From positions 62,001 through 126,000 of the forward strand of contig NJPS01000021.1 of NCBI GenBank assembly GCA_002946415.1: a stretch of DNA of 64,000 nucleotides. Reading direction: 5' to 3'. The notes below the pieces were generated by a model. The model searched no databases. It saw only the letters and a program-made list of their open reading frames with translations, and was not told the origin of the DNA. Numbering within the stretch: the stretch's first letter is position 1; every line of letters starts with the position of its first letter. Source of the stretch: Rutstroemia sp. NJR-2017a BVV2 (taxonomy: Eukaryota; Ascomycota; Leotiomycetes; Helotiales; Rutstroemiaceae). A program made the translations under genes and the position numbers. Shown here piece after piece: positions 35,461 through 47,051 of the stretch.

Positions 35461-37356
35461 GGAGATTTGTCTTGTCTTGGTGAAGCAAACGAGCGGTGAA
35501 ATTTGGATGATTGTTGGAGCTTTGATACCTGGTTGCGTACCCTTTAAACATCGAGGGCGACCATGATTTATGTTTTATGACCTTTTTATTCTTCATTGTA
35601 CGAAAAAGATGTGTGGTTTAGCTTGTACATATAGTATACAACGAGGGTAGTTCTTCGGGATACCAGTCTGGATTTTGGGATGGCAATCAAAAATGTATAT
35701 GATTATCTTCCATCACCAAAGTTCCAACGAATTCATTCGTGAACTATGAATTCGACTTTCAATTGAGCTTGTTCAATTGCACCTACGACACGCAAAATAC
35801 CAGTCTAAGTCCGGCACTCCGCTCACTTACTGTATATCTCAAAACACATTCAACCGTTGTCCGAGCATAGTAAACTTTCGCACACGCGCGCGCGCGGGGT
35901 TAAAACCACTAACCCACTCCACTCCACTCCACAGTCTCCACTCCACCTCACCTAGCTCTAGACCGAAACAAAACTTAAACTTTACGACCAGGCTACTTGG
36001 AGTAAGCATACGAACTACCTGTGCTACCAACACAAGTGCGCGTTTTTTGGGTGGAGGCGCAGTACTGTACAATGCAAGTTGGATTGATAAGCTATCTGTG
36101 CATATACGTACATGTGTGTGCATTAGGTTGGATTGGGCTCGCGTTGGGTTGGTGAGGTAAGATAGAGAGAGGGATGGTACCGAGTGGTTGGGTGATTGTA
36201 TGTGATACGATGCGGGTTGGTGTGTGCAGCTGCGGTGGTCATGGATATTGGACTTAGCTTGGCTCGGCTCGGCTTTTGGATAGGGGTGGGCGGAGACGAG
36301 AGGGTTGATAAGGAGCTTGGATGTATGACGAATGAATAAGGAGGGATGTGACGCGATAGAAGTAAGTGTAGACGGAATTGTTGGATCACTCCGTGTATGT
36401 TGCTTTTTTGCTTACCGTCACGGCTTTTATTGTTCTTTTCTTTGCCTTCGATTGAAGCACGTGTATGAGGGAGAGGTAGGGAGGGATTTGTGGAGTCTTG
36501 AGGCAGTGGTGGAGAGTCACAAGGTGACGCCACTTCTGGGAAGTAACTCCGATTGCTCACAAGCGGGAGGGAAACGGGGAAATAGAAGCTTTACCCCGGA
36601 AAGCAAGATCTTGAGAAAAGGAAAAAGAAAGTGATGAAAATATACCGAGAACCGTTCATTTGCGACCGAAAATGCGATAAACTCGCGGTTAAATTCGCCT
36701 CACAAACAAACCAAGCCAAAGCCAATCTGAATAGATATTTCGGTTGTAGAGAGAGCAGGGGGAACAGGGGATAAGGAGGATGCAGTTCTTCAGATAGGTC
36801 TGCAGTTGCAGGGAGGAGCGGGACGGTGCTGGGAGTGGAAGTGGACTCGGAAGAAATTCCAACGTCTGGAAGACGTTTAGGAAATAGATGAATTCGCAGC
36901 GGCACCATAACTATAAAGCATTTGTAAATGTGCTATGAATGAATAGGGCAAGGAAGTGATTCATATATCACCTGTTCCGTTGACGCTGAATTATATACAT
37001 TAGCCTACTTCTTCGTGAACGAGAGGATCCTGGTACACTTACAACTGCCATAAAGAGTAGCCGAATACAGTAGAGCAATGTCTTCCTCCGCAGGTCAAAT
37101 ACAACCTCATACAGTCACTTCCAAAATCGACTTCGTCCCCTTTCCCCTAGAAATATTGTGCAGACCACCTCAGCCATTTTTGGCGCTGGCGCCGAAGCTC
37201 CGTTGTCATCCCGTGTACTCGGAAGTACCTGATTTTGCAATGATAACGGTTTCTAATGATATTTTTATCATCAATTTGGATACAGTTACATACTTTAACA
37301 GCTATATAGCGTATAAGCCTCTAAGGTGGAAAGTCATAGTTTCAGAACTTGTACTA
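35461..37356. other. Intergenic region, 1.9 kb
   Basis: No gene was recognised. A short CG dinucleotide run lies at 35883-35896. ORFs at 36123-36908 on the minus strand are low-complexity Ser/Pro/Thr readings without family features. Confidence 0.5.
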
Positions 37357-39430
37357 CTAGATAATGGTAATGACTCGCACCATATTTCCTATGTCTCCGC
37401 TTCGCAAGCAATATTGATGATCTTGTGTTTGGCAATTGTGTATAAGGAAGTCGTATACTTTGTCGTAAGCCTCAAACTCAAAATATCCAATCCTTTTATA
37501 TTCCGCAGGGTGTTTTGTTGCTTGGAGTAGTAAGCCCCGCCAACATTTCGAATCGGATCTGACACTGTCCAGAACCGGCAGTATAAAAACTATCCCTGGG
37601 TTTATCCCTAATTCGTCAAGGCAGGTCTTGATATGATATTTACTCATAGAGAACCTTACATAGCCATGCATAATATCAAAAGTTCCACTGAACAGAAGGC
37701 TGCAGACTAGCTTCAGTCTTCCTTCTGGAATCTCTCCAAAAGGATCCCGTGGCCCCAAATCCACATCCAGAACTTCGATATACCTATTGTCTTTTGATGG
37801 TACTGCATAATCAACGGTGCCATCTATCGATGCCCAAGACCAGGATGGGGCTTGATTAGACGAAATACTTGGTCTTTGGGCTCGAACCTGCCAACAAAGC
37901 TGCTCTTCCATGTCTTGCCGCCAAAGTCCAGCTACATATTTATCTTCGGCGTTCTGTGCCTGTATGGCTTGAGCAATTCCAGAAATAGCAACGAGTTTGT
38001 CTCTGCTGAATGACAAATCGCATCTCGAATATATTCTGACGATCCTTGGCCAAAGAGATTTTGAAACTGGTTGCTTGGCAAGATGAAAATCCCCATACAT
38101 CAAAGCGTTAGGGAATTTATATGGGAAAACCTCGCAGGCGGTGACAAAGTTGCACTCCCAAAATAGTTGCGTCTGGTTGAAATGGAGCGTCCGAGGAGAC
38201 AACAGTCGTTCCTGCAATACCCATGCTCGCTTTGCTAAAGGCGTTTCAAAGAGACAAGCATCCCAGTCGCCATCCTCAATAGATTCGTAATATTTCTGCA
38301 GTCCATGAACGGAGGTCGAGATACGGTATCGCCATACACGTTCTGGATCTCGGTTAAAGAAACATCCACCGTTGCCATCAGATGCACTTGTTGCAGCAAT
38401 GTTGATAGTAGAACAGTTATATATGCTGCTCATTAGCTTTGACTCTTTTTCCCAGTCGTCCGGATCGTCTTGAACAATACAAAGTGAGTCGATCCAGAGG
38501 TACTGAAGTCCCAGCGCTTGAGTGATATGTACTGCATCTTGAAAGGTTTTGCAAAGGGCCCCTGCGGATAAGCCATTTAAAAGAGATCGCATGTTCCGTC
38601 TCGTGAGCTGCAGGACTTTCAAGGAGCCCCAGCAGTGACTTAAAGTTGCATATCTTGCTGCTGATTTAAGCGGAGAGGATAAAGACAGCCGTACATTTTC
38701 GCCGTTAAGGTAGAGAAGTCGAGTTGGGGTATATCCAGGCGAAGCATTGCAGATAGAGTGGAGTTGACAACACTTCTCAAGCCATGTCTTTGCTAAACAT
38801 AAAGCATCTCTGCTATTTACTGGAATACTTAGGGGTTCCTGATGAAATGAAATTTCTGCCATCTTCATGTGAGCTAGAATAGCATTGGACGAATGTACCA
38901 TACTTACCTGTACCAAGAACAGGAAGTAAGATGACCTTGCACACTGAATCATCAGGCGCCCTTTTTCTAACGTCCTCAAATGCATCTTCCCAACCCCCTG
39001 TGCGCTGTCGTTGAGAGCTGTACTCAGTATCTTCTTCACTGACCTCTTCCTCTTCCTCGAAGTTCTCAAAACGGAAGCGTAGTTCCAGCAATCGGCAGTC
39101 TGCCGGTATTAACCCTTGCCGGCGAGAAGATATAATTCTTTGAAACGAGACTATCCTGATCCAAGATCTCTCCGCAATCAAGTCTTTGTTAAGAAGGTCT
39201 ATCGTTGCGTTTTGTGCTGTCTCCAGTTCTCCTCGACTGGTAAGGTTCTGAAGAAATTGTCCACAAAGAGGGCAGCCTGTGGCTGCAGAGACTTGAAGAG
39301 CAAAGATGTTGTCACAATGGAGAAATCGAGCTTGATATTCGTCTTCGACTACCTCCTCCCAGTGATCAAAGATGTATTGACAGTGTTTGCAGAGCGATTG
39401 CGCTGCCTTGAGGTTCTCTCCTTCTGGCAT
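37357..39430 (-). CDS. HET-domain protein (heterokaryon incompatibility type), 673 aa
   Basis: Exons are 38908-39430 and 37357-38855 (2022 nt), with a 52-bp GTAAGT...CAG intron that joins VLGT to EISFHQ. The N-terminus carries CKHCQYIF...GCPLCGQF, a Cys-rich stretch usual in this class. The HET domain runs from about residue 243: YATLSHCWG, then LQYLWIDSLCIVQDDPDDWE, then SIYNCSTINIAATSA. It is followed by RAWVLQERLLSPRTLHF, and the C-terminal region contains APSWSWASIDG. HET proteins act in non-self recognition and trigger cell death on fusion of incompatible strains; many paralogues have no known partner. The gene appears intact. No NLR or other HET partner gene is adjacent. Confidence 0.93.
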
Positions 39431-40781
39431 ATGCCTCCCGTGTTGTCGTCCATTGTAAATCTTGGAGTCAAACGATCAGAACGTGGATGAGGGGCTAGAA
39501 TCTGTCCTCGGTCAGCCGGATCTATGCAGAAGTTGACAAGTCTCACGTGATGCAACGATGCCGACTTCGGTCGATTAACTGGGATAGGGATCATAGGGTC
39601 CAGCAAAGCTAGCTATAGAACTACTGGTACTGGCGTATCTCAAAAAATTGTGAAAATCTATCATTGAGCGTGAACCAGAAGCCGATTTCGAACACTACTG
39701 TATCGTCCTAACAACTCTAAGACATTATGAAATTTTCATTGTCCAAGTATGTTTTAGTGAATTACTGTTATCATATAAATGTTATAAAGCCTCTAAAACA
39801 TTATAACAATTTCATTATCCAAGTTTCTTTTGGGTATTATTGTCAGCCTGTTGTTTCTTCGCCGTAAATAATACGTATCGATGTAATGTATATTTTGCGA
39901 GCAGACATATCCCGACCTTCCCCTGCTACGATAGGAGTTCGTTGGGATATACTAAGTAGCCCCCTGTCCGGTACTCGCAATATCCCGTTCCTGGATACTC
40001 AGTCAGAGACTCAGAGTCAGTCTGGGCAAGACGTTAGGTATATTTGCTACGACAAGGCTGCCGGCAGCCTTAAGTGCAATCTCATAAATTCTATCATTTC
40101 TTATCTCATGCTGCCTTATTTGCTATCGGGAGTCCGCATATGGGCATAGCTGCAAGTGTTTGTGAATAGATGAGTGAAATCCTTTTCACGATGCCGCTGT
40201 CGACCCCTTCTAGTAGGAGCGGATCGAAGAGTGGTGTAGATAAGCTCCCCTTTCCTCACTCATCTCGTCCCTCTTATGAAAACGAATGTTCAAGTCTAAG
40301 TAGGACATTCAAAATCCGACCATCCCAACCACATACATCCACACCAAGCTTTAATCGAACTCATCCCAAACACTCATCCTGCTCCCCTAAATTCACTGGC
40401 GGAGACCCACCATCTCATGATGCCCCTCCTCTTGATCCTCCACCCACATTCACTCTTCGATGTCAATTTCTCACCTTATATAGACTGCTTTCGAACTTTT
40501 CCATCCCAAACCCTTCTTCCCTTACACACATTTTTCCAAGCACAACCTCAGCATCTCGTTCATAGTAAGCAACCCTATCCTTCACTTCCAAAATACGTCT
40601 TACCCTTCACCCCATGCCGAGTGCAAATGCTGATCACATATACAGGCACAGAAACTCTACCATCACCGCTACCCACGCCGAAATCCAACTCTGCTTAATT
40701 TGTAAGGTTTCTTTCACGAAAACTGATCGCAGCAGCTAGCTAACCTCAAACCTCGGAAATCACGCCTCCGTCAAGCTAAAG
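39431..40781. other. Intergenic region, 1.35 kb
   Basis: It contains a double copy of the dispersed AT-rich repeat (39700-39880). Pro/Ser-rich ORFs at 40170-40700 could be 5' exons or leader of the next gene, but no splice pair convinced me. Confidence 0.45.
39700..39880 (+). repeat. Dispersed AT-rich repeat, two tandem partial copies
   Basis: ACATTATGAAATTTTCATTG and then AACATTATAACAATTTCATT, each followed by a TCCAAGT...TTTT..GT..ATTACTGT / ATTATTGT block, match the interior of the element at 32581-32705. The second ends in TGTTTCTTCGCCG, a degenerate right end. Confidence 0.55.
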
Positions 40782-41429
40782 ATGACACCTCTACCCACCC
40801 AAGCCGAGCGCGCGATTCGTTACCTATACGACCCCATCCCAGGGACCGTCAACATGACCGATCTGATTAGTCAGGTGAAAGATGGTGTTTACGCCAAAGA
40901 CAAAATCTCTGATTACCTCATCGCAATCATTATGGCCGCACGATTACTGGGAATGATTCTTCCGTGGGAAGGGGCGCTCTTCCAAATGCCTTTCGTGTAT
41001 CCAATGAAAATTCGCAGAGCGCCGTGCCGTCGTTACGGGTGGCCTGGTCTCGGACCCAGTGGGAAAATCTGGAGAATTGACGACGTAGTGCTGTGTGGTG
41101 GAGGTGGGAATGGTGGTGACGTGGAAACTTTGCCGCTTACACTCGAAACCCTCAGAAATCACCCAGAATGGGTGAGGCGACACCTGCGATTTGACGGCGC
41201 CACTTACACGCGAGTGTATAGATTTAACAATCGTAGAGATTGCGATGGGAATGTGAACTCACTGCCGTATACACCAGGACCGGGTTCACGTCCGTCGAGA
41301 GTTGCGATTGTCTCAAATGCCGTTGTGAATTCTGTTGCGGATGTGGAGGAGAGTGATGGAGAGAGCGAGGATTGGAGGAGAGTGATGGAGAGAGCGAGGA
41401 TTGGAGGTGAGGGAGGATGGGGACTATGA
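40782..41429 (+). CDS. Hypothetical protein, 215 aa
   Basis: A single open frame starts at 40782 and shows motifs such as AIRYLYDPIPGTVNMTDLI, LPWEGALFQMPFVYPMKIRR and WRIDDVVLCGGGGNGG. No known domain was recognised. It looks coding up to about residue 190. The last ~25 residues are created by a 29-bp tandem duplication that moves the frame (see 41346-41403). Additional upstream exons cannot be excluded. Confidence 0.55.
   Translation: MTPLPTQAERAIRYLYDPIPGTVNMTDLISQVKDGVYAKDKISDYLIAIIMAARLLGMILPWEGALFQMPFVYPMKIRRAPCRRYGWPGLGPSGKIWRIDDVVLCGGGGNGGDVETLPLTLETLRNHPEWVRRHLRFDGATYTRVYRFNNRRDCDGNVNSLPYTPGPGSRPSRVAIVSNAVVNSVADVEESDGESEDWRRVMERARIGGEGGWGL
41346..41403 (+). repeat. 29-bp tandem duplication near a gene end
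   Basis: Two identical copies of a 29-bp unit starting GAGGAGAGTGATGGAGAGAG occupy 41346-41374 and 41375-41403. Since 29 is not a multiple of three, the second copy is read as RRVMERARIG instead of EESDGESEDW. Confidence 0.9.
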
Positions 41430-42199
41430 TGAGATTATGGAGGATGTGAAATGATGGAGAGAGCATGGAGCATGGGAGATGAGGGAGAGAGTATGGGGAA
41501 TGGGATGCTCGATGGGAAGTGGGGTATATTATCTCTTTTTCTCTTTTTCTTTTTCAGATGGTTTTGGAAGATCGGTCCTTGAGATGTACATACATATATA
41601 TGGCCCAAGATGACTGGCGAAAGCAATAAACTACTCTTTTCTCGCGACAGAAGTCCTGAACCGAGAGGTGCGTGAACTTAATGAAATACCAGTCGCGCCG
41701 CTGCATAAGCGCTCTGGTCTATGGTTAATTAATAGGGCCAGTCTCCTCGAATTAGGATAGGAACGCAAGTTTGAGTTGATAGTAGTGTGCCCGGTGAAGC
41801 CATAGCGTGTTGCAATATGTGAAAGTGATTGTACGGATTCCTTCTGAGAAACGAAAGATGTGAAACTCCAAACTGATGATTCGTCACAACCGAACCTCAC
41901 TCAATGTCCAAGAATGATAGAGACATTTCTAGTGCACGACTAGTAAGACTGGCCAGTGCAATGTTCGGCAGCTGGACAGAAATTGAGATTGCTGCTGCCA
42001 TTCTTCAAGATCTTGCCTGCTTAGCTTCTCTGACTTCAGGAACACCTTGGAAGTAGTGAAGACCATAGACAGGTCCATTCACATCACCCCTCCATCCCTC
42101 ACATCTCCCACTCCCTCCATCCTATCAGTTACACACCACTTGCCCCCACCTAAATCTATACCAGCCCCCTTTCATCCTCCTACACCACCAACCAACCAA
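41430..42199. other. Intergenic region
   Basis: The spacer lies between convergent genes. No feature was recognised apart from TTTTTCTC tracts near 41535-41555. Confidence 0.5.
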
Positions 42200-43145
42200 C
42201 TAATCCCCGCCCTCCTTCAAAATCTTCTCAACCTTCTCCACTTTCTCCGCGAAAGTCTGCGACTTATCCGTCCTCGTACCTGCACGGATATCCGTCTGTA
42301 CCCGCAAGACGCCGTTTTGATGAACCAGGGTGTGGGCTTGTCCTATCAGACGCATGACTTCGTCCCAGGAACCTTCTGTGGAATGTGTTAGTGGGGCGAG
42401 GCGTTGATACGATGGTACTGGAGAAGGGTGGAGGGGAAACTAAGAGGAGAGGGGAAAGGATAGTTGGAAAATAGAAAGAGAATATAGAGGTGGGAGAGAA
42501 AGCCAGGACAAGGTGGTAAGTTGGGAAGGCTAAAGGGAAGGGCAAGCTAAAAAGAGGAGAACAACGCGGGAGACGCAGGAGATGCATATGAATGTGCCAC
42601 TTGCGCACAATCAACAGGCCGCAATCAGACATTCCTCACACCTCTCCTTCCCCCCACTCCCTTTCCCCTCCCCCTCCCCTTCTCCTCACCCCCCTCCCAA
42701 CCACCGACTCCTCATCCAAACCACCGACTCCTCATCCAAACCCCCCTCCCCGCAAAAACCAAAAACCAAGAAAAGAAACCACCCCAAACATACCAACCGT
42801 CGTCCCCGCCGAATGCATCGAATAACTCAACCCACTCGCCTTCATCAACCTCTGCACCGCCGCCACCTCATTCGACACGGAAGCCGTCGGCGTGCCGATC
42901 TATGGTATCTCGTTGTATCAGTACTGTTCCTTTGTCTATCCATTTATCCACCCGTTCATATGCCCAGCCATCTATACAAGTACAGCACAGTATATCCATC
43001 CCCACACACTGAACCTGAATGCGGACTGGAATCGGGAATCTGGTTTTCTAGAAAGATTGGGGGTAAAAACACATACCGGAATCAAACAAAAATCCGCCAC
43101 AGCTTTCGGCGGGGTAGGAAGCTTTGTGTAATCGATTTGCGACAT
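42200..43145 (-). CDS. ECM15/MTH1187-type thiamine-binding protein, 116 aa
   Basis: Three small minus-strand exons (43077-43145, 42794-42899, 42200-42375; 351 nt) join to a full UPF0045/Thiamine_BP protein. Blocks are VADFCLIPIGTPTASVSNEV, VQRLMKASGLSYSMHSAGTT, VEGSWDEVMRLIGQAHTLVH, NGVLRVQTDIRAGTRTDK and a Lys/Glu-rich end KVEKVEKILKEGGD. The length and order match the family, which includes yeast Ecm15 and archaeal MTH1187; members form ferredoxin-like dimers or tetramers and some bind thiamine. Splice sites are GTATGT donors with CATAG and CACAG acceptors. The introns (177 and 418 bp) are unusually long for this genome, and the longer one is C-rich with an internal duplication. Cytosolic location is inferred from the absence of a signal. 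Confidence 0.9.
42701..42740 (+). repeat. 20-bp tandem duplication inside an intron
   Basis: CCACCGACTCCTCATCCAAA occurs twice back to back within the 418-bp intron of the ECM15-like gene. Confidence 0.9.
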
Positions 43146-43757
43146 TTTCTCTGTTTTCTCTCTTTCTCTCCTTGTCTATCTTTATTCCTCTCCGTTTATA
43201 TTTTTCTTGCGCGACTGTGATTGTGTAGATATTTCGAGGTTCGCGAGATAGATGGATGTTAGAGGTTGATGAGTGGAATTTGACGTTGAAGTTGATTGAG
43301 GTTCTGGTATCGGCACGTGATGGAGGGGTACAGTAAGGTTAAGTGGAGGTTCGGACCGGGGATTTCTTGATTAGGTATCGTTGGGATGGGTTTAGTTTAG
43401 GTTGTTTATTTGGTTTATATCGCGATTGGGTAATGTCATGTAAGGAGAAGAGGATATAAAAATGATTGAGACAATGAGATAATTTTGTATTTAGTCTGTC
43501 TAAATCTGTAAATCTCGCAATGCTAGCGATTTGCATCCTCTAATGAGAGGTATGTATAATATATATGATGATGGTCTCCAATCCGCTCCTAAACGCAGGT
43601 GTCTGTAACTTATGTCCACCCAACTTTTCCATCGTCGGAACGATGTATCTATCCATGAATACCTAATCCTAAAAATGCAATTCGGTCCATCGGAACCTAC
43701 TAATACCCATAACGCCCACGCTATGCAAAAGCAAATCTACCACTCTATGCCGCGATC
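43146..43757. other. Intergenic region
   Basis: This holds the ECM15-like gene promoter and the 3' region of the PLC-like gene. No other feature was recognised. Confidence 0.5.
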
Positions 43758-44972
43758 TCAGAAAAAGACGCAATTCCCCAACGCTACAGCCCCCAAAACC
43801 AACCACATGCTCCCCAATCCCAAACCCAGATTCCTCTCCGCCCCACTAGTATCCTTCGACGACGACGACGCCGTCAGAATACTCGTACTAACATTTGTTC
43901 TGCCCGACGTCTGGCCCACAATCCCATTCATAATATCCGCCGTCTCGATACTCGGTCCCACATTGAAGAAATCGACAAGGATGAACGTGGGTTTCTGCCC
44001 CCACTCGCTCCCGCACTGTTTTGCCTGTGTGCCCAGCGCGCCGGTGATGCTTGTGCTGGGGGAATTAGTGGTTGTGATGTTGTCGACGTCGGGGACGGTG
44101 ATGCCGAAGGATTGGGCTTCGTCGAGGAAGTGGTTGACCAGGCCCATGTAGCCGGAGGAGATGGCTGCGGATGCGGATGACACAGAGGAGGGTCGGTCGA
44201 GGGTGCAGTTGAAGGCGTCGGTGGAGAGGACACCGAAGGCGGTTTCGAAGACGTAGGTGAATTCGGTGAGGAGGTATGGGTAGGTGGAATCGTAGGTGAT
44301 GCTTGCGATGAAGGTTATGAGTCTTGTGTTCGCTGTGATGAGAGTTTGTAAAGTGGGCCATGTTGAGATGGGAGCGGTGGTTGATGTAGGTGTGTAACCA
44401 TAGGTATCAATGCCGGATGATGTAAAGGCGGCACCAAATTTAGCCGCAGATTCATTGTCGGAATTTACAAGAAGTAAAGTGACGACTTCATTGGTGTTGG
44501 CATCCATCCATGTTTTGATTTCCGATAAAAAGTTTTCTAAAGCACCAGCATCGAGGAGAAGACAACTCGTATGACAAAGTTCAAGGGTCCCATTCTCATT
44601 ATGAACCTGTGCTTGAATTAAACGGATACCAGCTGATAAAGCGACAGTGACGTTGTAGAATTGATTCCCCGATGTGCTGAAACCGGTGGACTGATCTCGT
44701 AGAAATGCCAAGTCGTGAGCTCCCATATGAGTTATGTTATTGTAGTTCCGGTTACATAACTGAGGCGAATTGTTGCATGCGACCGTGCTCGTCGATACTG
44801 CAGCCTCTGATACTGTCGCAACTGAAGCGGTCGACGATGTGGCGACTACAGATGAAGCTGACTGCCCTGAGGATCCACCCGATCCACCAAATCCGCCATT
44901 CTGTGGTATAGCCTGTACAAAGCTCGTAAGTGATAGGAGTGCTGCTGAAGCAGCGAGAAATGAGGAGCGCAT
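43758..44972 (-). CDS. GPI-anchored PLC-like phosphodiesterase, 404 aa
   Basis: I place the start at 44972 because it opens a clear signal peptide (MRSSFLAASAALLSLTSFVQA). A Gly/Ser-rich linker (about residues 25-63) leads to a PI-PLC X-like TIM barrel: NITHMGAHDLAF with His82, then GIRLIQAQVHNENGTLELCH, then FLSEIKTWMDANTNEVVTLL and QKPTFILVDFFNVG. In canonical PI-PLCs the first His and a second His after the GxRxxD/E segment are catalytic. The first is present. The second position reads QVH, as in many fungal PLC-like proteins of uncertain activity. The C-terminus is Ser-rich followed by a hydrophobic tail (LGSMWLVLGAVALGNCVFF), a GPI-anchor signal. It probably sits on the plasma membrane or wall. 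Confidence 0.88.
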   Translation of the reverse strand: MRSSFLAASAALLSLTSFVQAIPQNGGFGGSGGSSGQSASSVVATSSTASVATVSEAAVSTSTVACNNSPQLCNRNYNNITHMGAHDLAFLRDQSTGFSTSGNQFYNVTVALSAGIRLIQAQVHNENGTLELCHTSCLLLDAGALENFLSEIKTWMDANTNEVVTLLLVNSDNESAAKFGAAFTSSGIDTYGYTPTSTTAPISTWPTLQTLITANTRLITFIASITYDSTYPYLLTEFTYVFETAFGVLSTDAFNCTLDRPSSVSSASAAISSGYMGLVNHFLDEAQSFGITVPDVDNITTTNSPSTSITGALGTQAKQCGSEWGQKPTFILVDFFNVGPSIETADIMNGIVGQTSGRTNVSTSILTASSSSKDTSGAERNLGLGLGSMWLVLGAVALGNCVFF

Positions 44973-47051
44973 ATTGTTCAAGTTCGTATGATGAATTGAA
45001 TCGCGAAAGAATCGATGTTCAAAAGAATGGCGATGGTATGAGAGGCGAAATGACAAAAGGAACAATGAATCAGTCAGGAAAACAGCAAAAATACAATTCA
45101 AGAATCAAAAACGATGATTCTTGTAACGAAAGGTAGGAGAAGGGCTTGGAGATAATATGAAATGAAAAACCAATACGAAAAATAAGATAGCCATATATCA
45201 AACATCTCGGAAAGTGTTACGTCTCCGAAGCTTACTGCGCCCCTTTGCCTGGTCGACTTTCACTTGAAATTGTCGTAAGCCAACAACATTAGGAAGTCTT
45301 GGAAAAGTGGACCTACCCAGTTTTAAATCCGAAGTACGAATGAGGATTCTAGAAAGGAGTAAACTTCCATTCAAGTGTTTATTATGAACGTGGATAACAT
45401 AGTTATGATGTTGAATTGGAGAGACAGGACTGGATCATGCTTGTTCGATGTTTGTTTGAGGTTGGTGAGAGGAGGCCCGGGAGGTTGAAAATATGACTAG
45501 ACTTGGCATGGAAATCATCTAGCGACCGCAGCCATCTATTTTTGGCTCTTTCGCTTTTCTACTTGTATGGACCATGCTGCAGTGCATTGACCAACTGAGC
45601 ACTTTCGTACATCACATTCAGGGGATGACGAAGACATTTTCAGCCCTCACCCAATCCGAGCCTTTACGTACACATAAGATCTTCGCAGCTGCAAATACTG
45701 GTACAGCGAGATAGCTATGATACGAGTTTGACGAGTAACTGGAGGGCTACTTCCAAGCCACCTGCAACCCCGGCTCCTGCTCGTATTTGCAATAATACTC
45801 AAACGTTGAGTTGTGCTGTCTTGTCCAGTGATTCTTGCATGAAAGAGATGTTTCCAACGGTGTCTATCTACCCTATCACTTATCAAAGAAGGTCCCCTCT
45901 TCGCCCTCCCCTCACCGCACGCAGTTCCTCCATCGGCTCGACGGACAACTAAGCATTTTCGTGGTTGTAAGAGATTGAGTATTCTCCACTCCGGGCTGCC
46001 GATCAGGCCAGTCCATAATTCATCAAACGGCAAAAGCTCCAAGCTCAAGATTCAACCCCAGACTGCAGCCGACAATGTAAGATGAATAAACAGCCTTCAA
46101 TCCTGACTGGGCTATGCTGAGCATCTTGGCCTTAAACACGTGACGTGCCGTACCGACAAGCTGTCGAAGGATTGCATGCCGGCTTTAGCTTGGATATCTA
46201 TCTCCCGAGCTTCCCGGGGAGCCTCCCTTGGCTGTCTTGCACTGAAGGATCGTCGGCATCTAAGTAACTAACCCCATTCTCTCAAAAGTTTGCACGCATT
46301 CATGTCACTACAAATATCACTTCCTAGAGTATTCTAATGCTTGGAAGCTCGCTTGGTTGAGAAGTAGAATGTCTGCCGGTCGAACCGTTATGTGCATTAA
46401 ACAAAAGCCGCATTACCATTATTTGGAGAAATTGACCGTTTGAGTGAGCGACTATTCTTTAAGATCATGTGAGAAACTGGAGTCGAGATCCCCTCGTTGA
46501 GTCTTGCCGGCATGCGCAACGTTGGTAACCATGTCTACTATAGCAATGGACATCACAAAAGTAGTAACAAAATCGACCGAGGTAGAGGTCCGTCTTCGCC
46601 TCGTTAAAATGAGTCTAAGAACACCTGCTACATGTTCCTGTATACTGCTGTCTTCCTCAGCACCCAAGTAGAGCACTGGAGTTACAGCCGTCCGCACTTG
46701 TTACAATCCCGCTCCGATTTAATTTGCAGGTGTTAGAGCTCGAGGCCGAGTCCCACGATGATGCTTTATCCTCGGCATTGGCCGAACCCATCTTCAGCGA
46801 AGCTTTAAATCGTAGACGAATCATTCGTCATTCACAGGTCTCTGGAAGACGCGATAAAAGAGCACATCTCCGCCGGCGGACCCTCCCACATCCATATTTC
46901 AGCTTGTAGGAGAGTGCTAATGTTCAACGGTACATGAGAATCTCGGCTCCCATTGAACAATAGTCAGTCGCGTATTCGATACGGACCAAGACTTGAAAAA
47001 GGGGGGTTCCACACTTGCCCACAACACCAGCCCTGATTGTCTAATCTCTAA
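44973..47051. other. Intergenic region, 2.1 kb
   Basis: It contains the promoter of the PLC-like gene and the 3' flank of POP3. ORFs at 45647-46048 and 46452-46697 (minus) show no recognisable features. Confidence 0.5.

Noticed and set aside
36123..36908. Ser/Pro-rich minus-strand ORFs
   Set aside because: Low complexity, no motif; likely promoter or leader sequence.
42582..43220. 212-aa Pro/His-rich plus-strand ORF
   Set aside because: It lies opposite the ECM15-like exons and its C-rich intron; the minus-strand protein is recognisable while this one is not.
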